Source: Clostridium sp. (GTDB taxonomy: Bacteria; Bacillota; Clostridia; Lachnospirales; Lachnospiraceae). From it: a DNA stretch of 61,443 nucleotides. A model generated the notes under the pieces. The model searched no databases. It was not told the DNA's origin and worked only from the letters and a program-made list of their open reading frames with translations. The position numbers were made by a program, and so were the translations under genes. Shown here in pieces: positions 37,506-46,304 of this stretch (position 1 is the stretch's first letter; the number at the start of each line of letters is the position of its first letter). The DNA is taken from contig JAMOZY010000014.1 in assembly GCA_023667695.1 (NCBI GenBank), positions 1 to 61,443 on the forward strand, in the 5' to 3' direction.

Positions 37506-38706
37506 GTATAATTCCCTCCAGTCTTTTCCATTCCACTTTTTCCATTCCCTGCTCCTGTTCTGCAGCCTTTGTAGATTTTTCTTTTTCCTGATACTGATAC
37601 AGAGAATGCAAGAGGATTTCCCCTTCCTGAATTCCTGTCACCTCAGCAACCTCTAAGAGCCTGCGGCTGCCATCCGGCTGTCTGCCGATATGTACGATTA
37701 CATCAATGGCAGATGCAATCTGCTGCCGAATAGCCCTTAAGGGCATATCGATTCCCATAAGCACCATAGTCTCCAGCCGATACAGAATATCCTTTGCAGA
37801 ATTTGCATGTCCGGTGGACAAAGAACCATTATGTCCGGTATTCATTGCCTGCAGCATATCCAGCGCTTCTTCTCCCCGTACCTCACCGACTACAATCCGG
37901 TCCGGCCGCATCCGAAGGGCACTTCGGATTAATGCCTTCATCGGTATGGCATTCTCTCCTTCTATATTGGCATTTCGAACCTCCATCCGTACCAGATTCG
38001 GAATTTCCCGAAGCTGTAGTTCCGCAGAATCCTCAATTGTAATAATCCGCTCCTCTTTGGAAATCGTATTTGCCAGTGCATTTAAGAAGGTGGTTTTACC
38101 CGAACCGGTACCACCGGAAATCATGATATTATACTTACTCTTAATCAGCAGCTGCAGCACATCTGCAATCTCTTTTGACAGCATATTCCTCGTAACCAAC
38201 TCTTCCATCCCATAGGTTTCCCTAGGGAATCTCCGTATCGTCATAACCGCTCCATTCAAGGCAATGGGCGGCAGTACAACATTCACTCTGGAGCCGTCCT
38301 CCAGCCTTGCATCTACGATTGGTGAGCTTTCGTTGACAATCCGGTTACATCTTGCAACAATTTTCTGAATAATATCCATGTACTTTTCTTCCGAAGAAAA
38401 TCCTTGTTCCCATGCCTCCATTCTTCCATTCCGCTCGATGAAAATTCTTTCATAGCCATTAATCATGACTTCTGTTATATCCTCCTGCTTTAGAAGTTCT
38501 TCCAGACAATCGTATCCCCGGATAGAATGAAATACCAAATCCCGTATATGAAGCTTTTCCTTCAGGGGAATATAGGCCTGCCTTGAACGATTCAGGATTT
38601 CTGCATCAATCATCGCTTCGATTTCTTCGTCCGCAGCCGTATCCTTACGATCCAGCTCCTCCCGAAGTGCGGCTTCTATTTCCCTGCATATCTGACATAA
38701 TTCCAA
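37381..38706 (-). CDS. cpaF: CpaF/TadA secretion ATPase
   Basis: About 441 residues of the GspE-type hexameric ATPase family: Walker A ISGGTGSGKTTFLNAL, Asp and His boxes (IITIEDSAELQLREI; LSTGHANSAKD), Walker B RIVVGEVRGEEALDML. It powers Flp pilus extension and probably retraction. AAAGGAGG lies just after the tadZ stop and best fits the TTG at 38706; ATG at 38742 has no RBS. The homologous protein should end near residue LKQAG, but here the frame runs on about 32 residues through the start of tadB. Confidence 0.88.
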   Translation of the reverse strand: MELCQICREIEAALREELDRKDTAADEEIEAMIDAEILNRSRQAYIPLKEKLHIRDLVFHSIRGYDCLEELLKQEDITEVMINGYERIFIERNGRMEAWEQGFSSEEKYMDIIQKIVARCNRIVNESSPIVDARLEDGSRVNVVLPPIALNGAVMTIRRFPRETYGMEELVTRNMLSKEIADVLQLLIKSKYNIMISGGTGSGKTTFLNALANTISKEERIITIEDSAELQLREIPNLVRMEVRNANIEGENAIPMKALIRSALRMRPDRIVVGEVRGEEALDMLQAMNTGHNGSLSTGHANSAKDILYRLETMVLMGIDMPLRAIRQQIASAIDVIVHIGRQPDGSRRLLEVAEVTGIQEGEILLHSLYQYQEKEKSTKAAEQEQGMEKVEWKRLEGIIHEEKLKQAGCLEAYKALYKHGTINSCSNRNDFLHEHRVSLL

Positions 38707-38725
38707 CTGCTGTTTCTCTCCTCCT

Positions 38726-39739
38726 TTACCCTCTGGAAGCATTGCTGAAAAATTCTGTTAACGTAGTTAGATTCCCTTTCTTCCTTTTTTCTTCCAGCAT
38801 CCGGACTTTATCTGCATCTGCACTGTACGCTTCCCATAAAACCGGATAACATTTGCCAGAAAGCGCGTCCCATAATCCATACTGCTTCAATCCCTGACAA
38901 AATGCTCCTATCTTCCGCTTAGAAAATCCATTCTGCAAATAAGGCAGGTAAAGCACATCAAATTCTATCAATAATTCCAAGCTGGTAAGACTGGCGGAGC
39001 CAATATCTGCCACCAGCAGTTCATAAAAGCCTTCCCGACGAATACAATCTAAAAACCATCGAAGCTCTTCCCGATTCAGTTCCCGCAATTCCTGATAGGT
39101 CAGAGAACTGACTATTCTGTCATAGCCCTGCTCTTCCACCGCCAATGCCTTTAGCTTCATGGAAAGATTCGCAATACGCTGCTTTACATAATAGAGCAAG
39201 GTCTCCATTCCGTGACTTTCATCCTCCGCTTCTGCAAACTCCTCCATACCAATATAGATGCATTGAGAATTCGGAAGTTCTGTACCCATGGCCTGTGCCT
39301 TGCACAATCCACGGGCAAGTCCCGTCTTTCCACATCTTCCCAGCGGAGAATACACAGCTATGCAGGTACCGCTTCCCTCCAGGCTCATACAAACGCCTTG
39401 TTCGCTTAAAATCTGCAGCATCCTACGGCTGTAAACAGGTGCAGAGGTATACTTGGAAATGTAAGGCTCCTCCTTCCAATCCTCTTGTTTCCATCCTTCC
39501 TCTTCTACCACCCAAAGGATGGAAGCAGCGGGAAGGGTTAACTGCCGGACTTCCTCCTTCCAATTGGCATTTACCAACAGAAGGTCCGCCGGATGAGACT
39601 TCAAATATTCCAGCATCCGGCTCACATCCGTAAACGCCATGGCTAAAATCGGTATACCCGGATTTCGATTTATATAATTCATCAGTGCTACAACAAATCC
39701 TTCCTCGCGGTCACAAAGAAGCACCTTATAAGTCTTCAA
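38726..39739 (-). CDS. tadZ: TadZ/CpaE-like pilus localisation ATPase
   Basis: About 337 residues. The N-terminal 120 residues resemble a degenerate receiver domain (KTYKVLLCDREEGFVVALMN). The rest is a ParA/MinD-like ATPase with deviant Walker A SPLGRCGKTGLARGL and a LLVADIGSAS Walker B region. TadZ proteins direct Tad machinery to a cell site. The TTG at 39739 overlaps the prepilin peptidase stop (TTGA) and follows AAAGGTGG, so the upstream extension to 39784 is discarded. Confidence 0.75.
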   Translation of the reverse strand: MKTYKVLLCDREEGFVVALMNYINRNPGIPILAMAFTDVSRMLEYLKSHPADLLLVNANWKEEVRQLTLPAASILWVVEEEGWKQEDWKEEPYISKYTSAPVYSRRMLQILSEQGVCMSLEGSGTCIAVYSPLGRCGKTGLARGLCKAQAMGTELPNSQCIYIGMEEFAEAEDESHGMETLLYYVKQRIANLSMKLKALAVEEQGYDRIVSSLTYQELRELNREELRWFLDCIRREGFYELLVADIGSASLTSLELLIEFDVLYLPYLQNGFSKRKIGAFCQGLKQYGLWDALSGKCYPVLWEAYSADADKVRMLEEKRKKGNLTTLTEFFSNASRG

Positions 39740-40299
39740 CCATTGAACCACCTTTCTAACAGCCACCAGCCATAACCCATGCATATTGCAATCGAAAAAT
39801 GAATGGTATTTCCTGTATAACCTTGGTCAAAACCACTATGATAGGGAATAATCTGCCTTGTCTTATAACAAGTATGAATATAACTCCAGAATGACTTCAT
39901 TCGACTCACCAGAATACGGTGATATAACATCTGAATCGCTGCTAAGATTCCTCCTGCGATAAAAGAATAAAGTAGAATACCCCATACCGGATGTCCAACA
40001 AATCCTCCAATCACAGAAAACAGCTTAATATCTCCTGCCCCCAGCATTCGAAGCTGATGCAAAAGAAATAATACTACTACCGGCAGTCCAATACCTGCCA
40101 CAGACTCTAATAATCCATTCCATCCTGCATTGTAAAAGGACCAACTGATTCCCACCGTGAGACCAATTACAATAAGCAGATTCGGAATCCTATAGCTGCG
40201 CAAATCAAATACTACTGCCAAAACCACAATTCCTAATATTACAAAATAAATCGGAGCCTCCTTTCCGTGCTTCTTCCTTATTGCTTTTTCATAATACAA
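39736..40299 (-). CDS. Prepilin peptidase (A24 family)
   Basis: Up to 187 residues, multi-pass, with the two catalytic aspartates in DLRSYRIPN and GAGDIK. It cleaves the Flp and TadE-like leaders. The N terminus is uncertain: the TTG at 40299 has no RBS, while AAAGGAGG lies 5 bases before an ATT codon (40251-40249) that would start just before the first membrane helix. It is the first gene of the leftward Tad run. The 106 bp upstream are AT-rich, divergent to DUF2508, with no clear promoter. Confidence 0.82.
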   Translation of the reverse strand: MYYEKAIRKKHGKEAPIYFVILGIVVLAVVFDLRSYRIPNLLIVIGLTVGISWSFYNAGWNGLLESVAGIGLPVVVLFLLHQLRMLGAGDIKLFSVIGGFVGHPVWGILLYSFIAGGILAAIQMLYHRILVSRMKSFWSYIHTCYKTRQIIPYHSGFDQGYTGNTIHFSIAICMGYGWWLLERWFNG

Positions 40300-40405
40300 T
40301 ATTTATTTACTTTTGTAAATAGTTATTTTATTAAATAATAATAAAATTTACGTTTGAATAAATTTCCATTTCCCGTCCATACTGTAAAAAAGGTGGTGGA
40401 ATTTT

Positions 40406-40666
40406 ATGACAAAAAAGAAGTTACGGAAGCTTCGCCAGGAACAGGAGCGTCAGGCGCTGCTAAAAGAAATCGAAACAACCAAGCTTGCTCATGCCGTTGC
40501 CCTGGCGAACTTAGAAAATATTACCGATCCGGACTTAATCGATTGCTACATTTATGAACTAAATGCTGTACAGGTACGTTATAAGTTTTTATTGCGTCTT
40601 GCCAAGAAAAATAATGTGACCAACCTGCCCTCCAACCTGCTTTTGTCCAGCGAGAATCAGATATAG
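40406..40666 (+). CDS. DUF2508 (YaaL-like) protein
   Basis: 86 residues with the family core ENITDPDLIDCYIYELNAVQ and YKFLL, and a basic helical N terminus. It is a small cytoplasmic protein of unknown function, related to B. subtilis YaaL, usually near recR or the sigma-K processing genes. AAGGTGGTGG precedes the ATG. It is the only rightward gene between the nuclease at 2.5 kb and the recombinase. Confidence 0.8.
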   Translation: MTKKKLRKLRQEQERQALLKEIETTKLAHAVALANLENITDPDLIDCYIYELNAVQVRYKFLLRLAKKNNVTNLPSNLLLSSENQI

Positions 40667-40705
40667 ACAACCGCCAGCTTTTTCCATACCAGGACATTAA
40701 AATCC

Positions 40706-40767
40706 CCGGTTTGGATAGTACAGGACACCGCCTTTACAAAGGCGGTGTCCTGTACTATCCAAACCGG
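40706..40767. terminator. Perfect 30-bp hairpin, bidirectional terminator
   Basis: A perfect inverted repeat, two 30-base arms with two bases between, starting CCGGTTTGGATAGTACAGGA. It lies between convergent DUF2508 and the hybrid kinase. On the minus strand it is followed by GGATTTTAATG, on the plus strand by a weaker T-rich run. Such length exceeds what termination needs and the arms should form double-stranded RNA. Confidence 0.8.
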
Positions 40768-40799
40768 TGACTTCTTATCATTCTATAGTCTATAACGCT

Positions 40800-42605
40800 T
40801 TATTTCTCTTCCTGACCTACATAACGGTTCAAGGTCTCTACAACGTCATTCAGATTATATGGCTTTGCTATGTAATCATCCAGCTTCGCTTCCAGAATCC
40901 GTTCCTTATCTCCAAACATCGCTCTTGCCGTAACCGCAATAATCGGCAGACGCTTCAGGTTCTTCTCCTCTTCGATGTTCCGAATCAGCTGGGTTGCCGC
41001 CAGACCATCCATAATCGGCATCTGTACATCAAACAATGCGGCATCATAACTCTTCTGCTTGAATAATTCCACTGCCTTTTCCCCATTTTCAGCAATATCA
41101 TAAGAATAACCTGCCATTCCCAAAAGCTTACCGATTACCTGCTGATTTACCGGTTCATCCTCTGCTACCAGAATCCTTGCACGCTTGTGACCGCTAATAG
41201 AAATAACCGCAGAATCTTCCTTCTTCTCGGTCTTTTGCTCGGATGCTTTTACAATCTTCAGCGGAATCTCTACAATAAAGGTACTACCGATATCTTCCTT
41301 ACTTTGTACCGAAATATTACCACCCATTAATTCTACAATCTGCTTGGTGATAACCAGACCCAGACCAGTACCGCCGTACTTTCTGGTATCCGAGCTGTCT
41401 ACCTGACTGAAGCGGATGAATAATTTGCTCTTATTTGCATCGGAAATACCGATACCGGAATCCACAACCGCAATTCGCAAAGTCGTCTTATCCGGTTCAT
41501 CCCCGTCCATAGTGGCAACCTTCACCCGGACACCACCCTCTGAGGTAAACTTAATCGCATTGGACAACAAACAATTCAGAACCTGCTTAATCCGTTCGCC
41601 ATCTCCCTTGACCATCTCCGGTATGGTACCACTAAAGCTGCAATCCAGGGTCAAATCCTTATTATTTGCCAGCGGAACCTGTGCTGCCACAGTTTCTTCA
41701 ATGGCCGACTTCACATCGAATACTTCATATCGTAGATTATACTTACCAGCCTCCAGCTTACTGATATCCAGAATATCATTAATCAGCCGGAGCAAAGTAT
41801 CCGCACAATTCTTAGCCGTTACCAGATTATCCCGGTAATCCGCCTGTAAATCATCCTCTGCCAGAGTAAGCTGAAGCATACCCAGGATACCATTGATTGG
41901 GGTCCGGATTTCATGTGACATATTGGCAAGAAACTCTGCCTGGGTCTTATAAGCAATATTCGCTTCATCCTTCGCCTTGCTCAGGCTCATTTCCGTTTCC
42001 TTCTGCTCCGTAATGTCAATGACTACCATGTTGATGTAATTTGCTTCCGACTTATACATAACGGTATTAAATACCTTATCCAGGTTCTCCATGGTTATCT
42101 CAACCGCCATCAAATCCCCTTCTTTGGTTCCGGAATTATCATATGCCCGAAACCAGGCATTTACGCTTTGCAGCACATCCTGCTTGCAGTTACATAATAA
42201 TTTATCCTGATATGAGCCTGCCTCCAGACTTAAATACTCACAAAACCGCTCGTTGGCGTCCACAATCTTATATTCCGGTACATTGGTACCTGCCGGTACA
42301 ACAATCTCCGCCTGTGCAAATCCAATGGGCAGGTTTAAAAACAATTTCCTGTACTTATCGCTTTTTACCGTCGATTCCTTATTGACCTCTTCTCCCTCCC
42401 GAATCATCAGAAAGGCTACAACAATCACTACAAGTAAGGAAATAGCAGAAAAAACAATGGCAATTCCCGAAAGCCCACTTACATTCTGTGAATTGGATAT
42501 CTTGGATATCATAATAATATCCAGAACCAAAATCACAATGATTTCAATTGCAGATAAAATCAAAATACGTCTTTTGGACGTGTTTAAATTAAAAATTGAA
42601 TTCAT
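40800..42605 (-). CDS. Hybrid sensor histidine kinase
   Basis: 601 residues: two membrane helices (about 15-37 and 45-68), a PAS-like region (LFLNLPIGFAQAEIV...), HisKA with FLANMSHEIRTPINGILG, a full HATPase (LLSNAIKFTSEGGVRVK, DSGIGISDANKSKLFIRFSQ) and a C-terminal receiver domain (ILVAEDEPVNQQVIGKLLG, ALFDVQMPIMDGLAATQLIR, phosphoacceptor Asp, KPYNL). The signal is unknown and no partner regulator is adjacent, so output probably goes through the internal receiver to an unlinked phosphotransfer protein. The extension to 42677 is dropped in favour of the ATG preceded by GGGGTG. Confidence 0.9.
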   Translation of the reverse strand: MNSIFNLNTSKRRILILSAIEIIVILVLDIIMISKISNSQNVSGLSGIAIVFSAISLLVVIVVAFLMIREGEEVNKESTVKSDKYRKLFLNLPIGFAQAEIVVPAGTNVPEYKIVDANERFCEYLSLEAGSYQDKLLCNCKQDVLQSVNAWFRAYDNSGTKEGDLMAVEITMENLDKVFNTVMYKSEANYINMVVIDITEQKETEMSLSKAKDEANIAYKTQAEFLANMSHEIRTPINGILGMLQLTLAEDDLQADYRDNLVTAKNCADTLLRLINDILDISKLEAGKYNLRYEVFDVKSAIEETVAAQVPLANNKDLTLDCSFSGTIPEMVKGDGERIKQVLNCLLSNAIKFTSEGGVRVKVATMDGDEPDKTTLRIAVVDSGIGISDANKSKLFIRFSQVDSSDTRKYGGTGLGLVITKQIVELMGGNISVQSKEDIGSTFIVEIPLKIVKASEQKTEKKEDSAVISISGHKRARILVAEDEPVNQQVIGKLLGMAGYSYDIAENGEKAVELFKQKSYDAALFDVQMPIMDGLAATQLIRNIEEEKNLKRLPIIAVTARAMFGDKERILEAKLDDYIAKPYNLNDVVETLNRYVGQEEK

Positions 42606-42729
42606 CTTTAACACCCCTTTACAATAATTTTGAACAGCCCATTTCATTATTACTATATTAATGTAATCTTCGCACAAAACCGTTACTTTGTCAATGTGCT
42701 AACCATTCCGCCATACAGAATCCTGGCAC

Positions 42730-43626
42730 TTATTTCAAGCCCATATCGCTCCCAGTCAGCTCCTTCAGATACTGCATCAGCGGTTCCCGCAGCTCCTCCC
42801 GCTCCAGTGCCTGATTAATGGTTGCCTTCAGATAACCCAGCTTATCTCCCACATCATACCAGCAGCCTTCAAATTCATAGGCATAAATGGACTGGCTGAC
42901 CATGATGCTGCGCAACGCATCCGTCAATTGAATCTCACCGTTTGCCCCCGGCTCCTGATTTTCCAGGATTTCAAATATCTCCGGGGTCAAAACATAACGC
43001 CCTACAATCGCCATGTCACTTGGGGCCTGTTCAACTGCCGGCTTCTCCACCAGGTCCGATAATTTCATTCTCCGTCCCGCCGCCTTCCGCATCGGTTCAA
43101 TCACACCATACCGATATACCTGCTCATGGGGTACCTGCTGTACACCTACAATAGTAGCTCCCACCTGGTCGTATGCGGTTATTAATTGTCTGATTGCCGA
43201 GTCTCCATCCTTATTCATAACAATATCGTCCCCCAGCAGTACTGCAAATGGTTCTTCCCCGATAAAGCTCTTCGCACACAAAATGGCATGCCCCAGTCCC
43301 TTTGGCTCCTTTTGTCTTACATAATAAATATTCGCCATATCCGTCACATCGCATATGGTCTGATATTCCTTCATTTTATCCGCTTCCTTCAGCCGTTCCT
43401 CCAGCTCATAGGACCGGTCAAAATGATTTTCCATGCAATGCTTATTGGAATTGGTAATAACCAGTATTTCCTCAATCCCGCTTTGGGCGGCTTCTTCAAT
43501 AATATACTGAATGGTTGGCACATCCACAATGGGAAGCATTTCCTTTGGAATTGCCTTTGTTGCCGGTAAGAACCGGGTGCCAAGACCAGCCGCCGGAATC
43601 ACTGCTTTTCTAATCTTCTTTTTCAT
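42730..43626 (-). CDS. galU: UTP-glucose-1-phosphate uridylyltransferase
   Basis: About 298 residues with the nucleotidyltransferase signature AVIPAAGLGTRFLPATKAIP, KEMLPIVDVPTIQYI, GLGHAILCAKSFIGEEPFAV, FAVLLGDDIV and WYDVGDKLGYLKATI. It makes UDP-glucose for glycolipid and polysaccharide synthesis. ATG at 43626 has GGGAG at good spacing and overlaps the end of the YfhO gene by 17 bp, so the two are cotranscribed. Confidence 0.93.
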   Translation of the reverse strand: MKKKIRKAVIPAAGLGTRFLPATKAIPKEMLPIVDVPTIQYIIEEAAQSGIEEILVITNSNKHCMENHFDRSYELEERLKEADKMKEYQTICDVTDMANIYYVRQKEPKGLGHAILCAKSFIGEEPFAVLLGDDIVMNKDGDSAIRQLITAYDQVGATIVGVQQVPHEQVYRYGVIEPMRKAAGRRMKLSDLVEKPAVEQAPSDMAIVGRYVLTPEIFEILENQEPGANGEIQLTDALRSIMVSQSIYAYEFEGCWYDVGDKLGYLKATINQALEREELREPLMQYLKELTGSDMGLK

Positions 43627-46279
43627 CAGATTCACTCCCTTCCATACTTACTACTATTTCCTGTATTTCCCCTTCCGATTCCTCCGCTTCTCCTCCCTCC
43701 GGGTGAAGCGTCTGTGGATGCAGCCTGCGGTATCGTGCTGTCAGCGCCCAGAACAGCGCAAATAGCAGCAAGGATGCCACACTGACCAGCAGTCCGAGGA
43801 AAAATCCTTCTGAAACATAACGAAGCTCAAGGGTATGACTGCCCTCCGGTAATTCCAATGCCAGAAAGGCATTCATCACCTTACCGGCTTCTATCTCTAT
43901 CCCATCCAGCAGTACATGCCAGCCCTCATCATAAGGAATGGAAAGAAATAACAAAGAATCCTCATCCGTCCTTACCGTTCCCTTAAAATATCCATCCGCA
44001 TATTCACTTACCTGAAGGGGCTGCCTTTGAAGCTCCTCATAAACCTTATCCCATGCCTCCGGATGAAACTGTGCCGAATGTATGGTAATCACACCGTTTT
44101 CCGTACTGCTATCATTGAAGGTACACTCCAGCATAACCCTCTGCCCTGCCGTCAGGCAGCCTACATGAAATGCCTGGTTCTGGTACCGGTCATCTGCAAC
44201 CTGCTCGTCGTCCAGAAATACCTTAATCTGCCTTACATTTCCTCCGGAAATATCCAGATACAGGTCCAGATTGTCCTCTACTGTAAACCGAATCTGAACT
44301 ACCGGCTTTTCACTACCGCTCTTTGTATAAGAAATCTCCTTTCCGGAAACCGACACTGCGCAGCCGGTGCCTTCTGCCTGGTAAGTCAGGTCAGCATTCG
44401 TAAAAATCGGACTTTCAATACCGGTTGCCTCTGCTGCAAAGGAATTCTGCACATGGAAATACGTGGACTCCGGTACCATATCCCCCAGGCTCTTCTGCAC
44501 ACAAAAGCCCACTGGCAGCGTCTGTGGATTCTCATATACGGAAATGCCATCCACCGTTCTCTTATAATGCAGGGTATTATTATTAAAATCCCCTTCCCGG
44601 TACATGACATATTTCATACCGGTAATGGCATTGGTCAGAGGCGTCGCTCCGCAGTACAGGTATTCATTGGCTCCGGTATAAAAGCCCAGCCGTCCCATTG
44701 CCGTCACCATATCCCCTCTTGCCGTGGAGCCGAACAGCGTCACACAGCGTAGGTTATGCCAGGTTGGTTCGTCCAGCATCAGAGTATTACCCAGCTCCAT
44801 CCGATAGAAGCTGTCGTCCTCTGCATAAAGCTCCGCTACGATTTTTTCCATGGCTTCCGTATCCCCAAAGTACCGTTCCACATCAATGGAACCGTTACAA
44901 TACCAGCCATAAGCGGAGCCGGCAGTAATCTCTGCTGCCATGACGCCCGCCAATACCGCCCGCCATACCTTTCCCTTTTTCTTTCCCCAATGATAGGCAA
45001 AGGATAACAGCATGTAAAACACCGCCAGAGCAATAACCAGTATATAGCATACCTTTTCCAGCTTTACCGTTCCCTGGGTATAACAAAATACGCTGAGCAG
45101 AATCACTGCAGCACAGGCAAAAGAATGCTCCACAATAGAAATCCGCCGATACCGCAGCAGGACTTCATATCCAATCCACAACAGGACAAATATGTAAAGA
45201 AATGAAAAACGGTTGGGGATGCCGTACTGATTGTGAAAACCATGCCAGATATAATTCAACAGCTCCGTATTAAAGCTGACAAGAAACAGTACCAGCATCA
45301 GAATATTTTTTATCTTTTCCGCCAATGCAAAGCGACTGCTGAACAGGTAAATAAAAAACAGAAACAAGACAAAAATACCGCAATACAGATTCACGCCGCC
45401 ATCATCCACCTGATTGTTGATTGGCTCTGTCCCAATGAAATGCGCCTGAAATATATCCCAGTAGGAACCATACTGATCCCAGCCCGGCAGTGTACGCTTG
45501 GCGGAAGCCGTCTGCATAATTCCCTGGTAGGCCGGTATCAGCACCACCGCTGCCAGACCTCCTGCCAGCAGAGAGCTTATTGCGAACAGCCAGGCGGTCC
45601 GCCCTGCTTCCCGAAGGCTTTTATAATGATACAGCACTGCCCATATCACCAGAAATATGCAAATCATAAAACCAATATAATAATTACAAAACAACGCATA
45701 AAACAGGGTAAGGATATATAATCTTGCATCCTTTTTTTCCACCAGATAGTCAAAGCCAAGAATAATCAATGGAAAAATGAAAACACAATCCATCCACATG
45801 ACATTCCAGTAATATCCCACCACAAAATTCGACATGGCATATGCCACCGCTAATGGAATCACACCCGGGTGCTGGTATTTCACGCCATTCCGGTGCAGGG
45901 CGGCATAGGCAAAGGTCCAGCCGCACAGTACAATCTTGAGACTGACAATCAGACTGACCGCCGTATTTAACTGCGCCTTTGGAAACAGTAAAATCAATAA
46001 GTTCAAGGGACTTGCCAGATAATATGCCCACAGGGACAGGAAGTTCGTCCCCATCCCTTCCTGAAAGGAATAGAAGAGACTTCCCCCTGTCTTTAGCTTT
46101 TCATAGTAATCCGAGAAAAAGGGCATATACTGATGCAGACCGTCCACCATAATCAGGGAACGGCCTCCCGGTCCGATTTCGCCGATTATCCATACGCCAA
46201 GCATAATCAGTGCCGGAATGCCTGTAGACAATATATATATGTAGTATTTACTCCATATGTCCTTCACTTGCTGTTTCAT
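43610..46279 (-). CDS. YfhO-family membrane protein
   Basis: About 889 residues with about twelve membrane helices in the first half, a signature PGGRSLIMVDGLHQYMPFFS, a large extracellular C-terminal domain and one helix near the end (LLVSVASLLLFALFWAL). YfhO proteins are GT-C-like and in B. subtilis, Listeria and others are tied to glycosylation of teichoic acids or lipoteichoic acid. The neighbour galU would supply UDP-glucose. The RBS for the ATG at 46279 is distant; GTG at 46321 is an alternative. Confidence 0.85.
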   Translation of the reverse strand: MKQQVKDIWSKYYIYILSTGIPALIMLGVWIIGEIGPGGRSLIMVDGLHQYMPFFSDYYEKLKTGGSLFYSFQEGMGTNFLSLWAYYLASPLNLLILLFPKAQLNTAVSLIVSLKIVLCGWTFAYAALHRNGVKYQHPGVIPLAVAYAMSNFVVGYYWNVMWMDCVFIFPLIILGFDYLVEKKDARLYILTLFYALFCNYYIGFMICIFLVIWAVLYHYKSLREAGRTAWLFAISSLLAGGLAAVVLIPAYQGIMQTASAKRTLPGWDQYGSYWDIFQAHFIGTEPINNQVDDGGVNLYCGIFVLFLFFIYLFSSRFALAEKIKNILMLVLFLVSFNTELLNYIWHGFHNQYGIPNRFSFLYIFVLLWIGYEVLLRYRRISIVEHSFACAAVILLSVFCYTQGTVKLEKVCYILVIALAVFYMLLSFAYHWGKKKGKVWRAVLAGVMAAEITAGSAYGWYCNGSIDVERYFGDTEAMEKIVAELYAEDDSFYRMELGNTLMLDEPTWHNLRCVTLFGSTARGDMVTAMGRLGFYTGANEYLYCGATPLTNAITGMKYVMYREGDFNNNTLHYKRTVDGISVYENPQTLPVGFCVQKSLGDMVPESTYFHVQNSFAAEATGIESPIFTNADLTYQAEGTGCAVSVSGKEISYTKSGSEKPVVQIRFTVEDNLDLYLDISGGNVRQIKVFLDDEQVADDRYQNQAFHVGCLTAGQRVMLECTFNDSSTENGVITIHSAQFHPEAWDKVYEELQRQPLQVSEYADGYFKGTVRTDEDSLLFLSIPYDEGWHVLLDGIEIEAGKVMNAFLALELPEGSHTLELRYVSEGFFLGLLVSVASLLLFALFWALTARYRRLHPQTLHPEGGEAEESEGEIQEIVVSMEGSESDEKED

Positions 46280-46304
46280 AGTCAATATTCTTATACTCCC
46301 GATT

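Noticed and set aside
44027-44752. Rightward 241-codon frame opposite the YfhO gene
   Set aside because: Shadow of a well-supported gene; no start signal.
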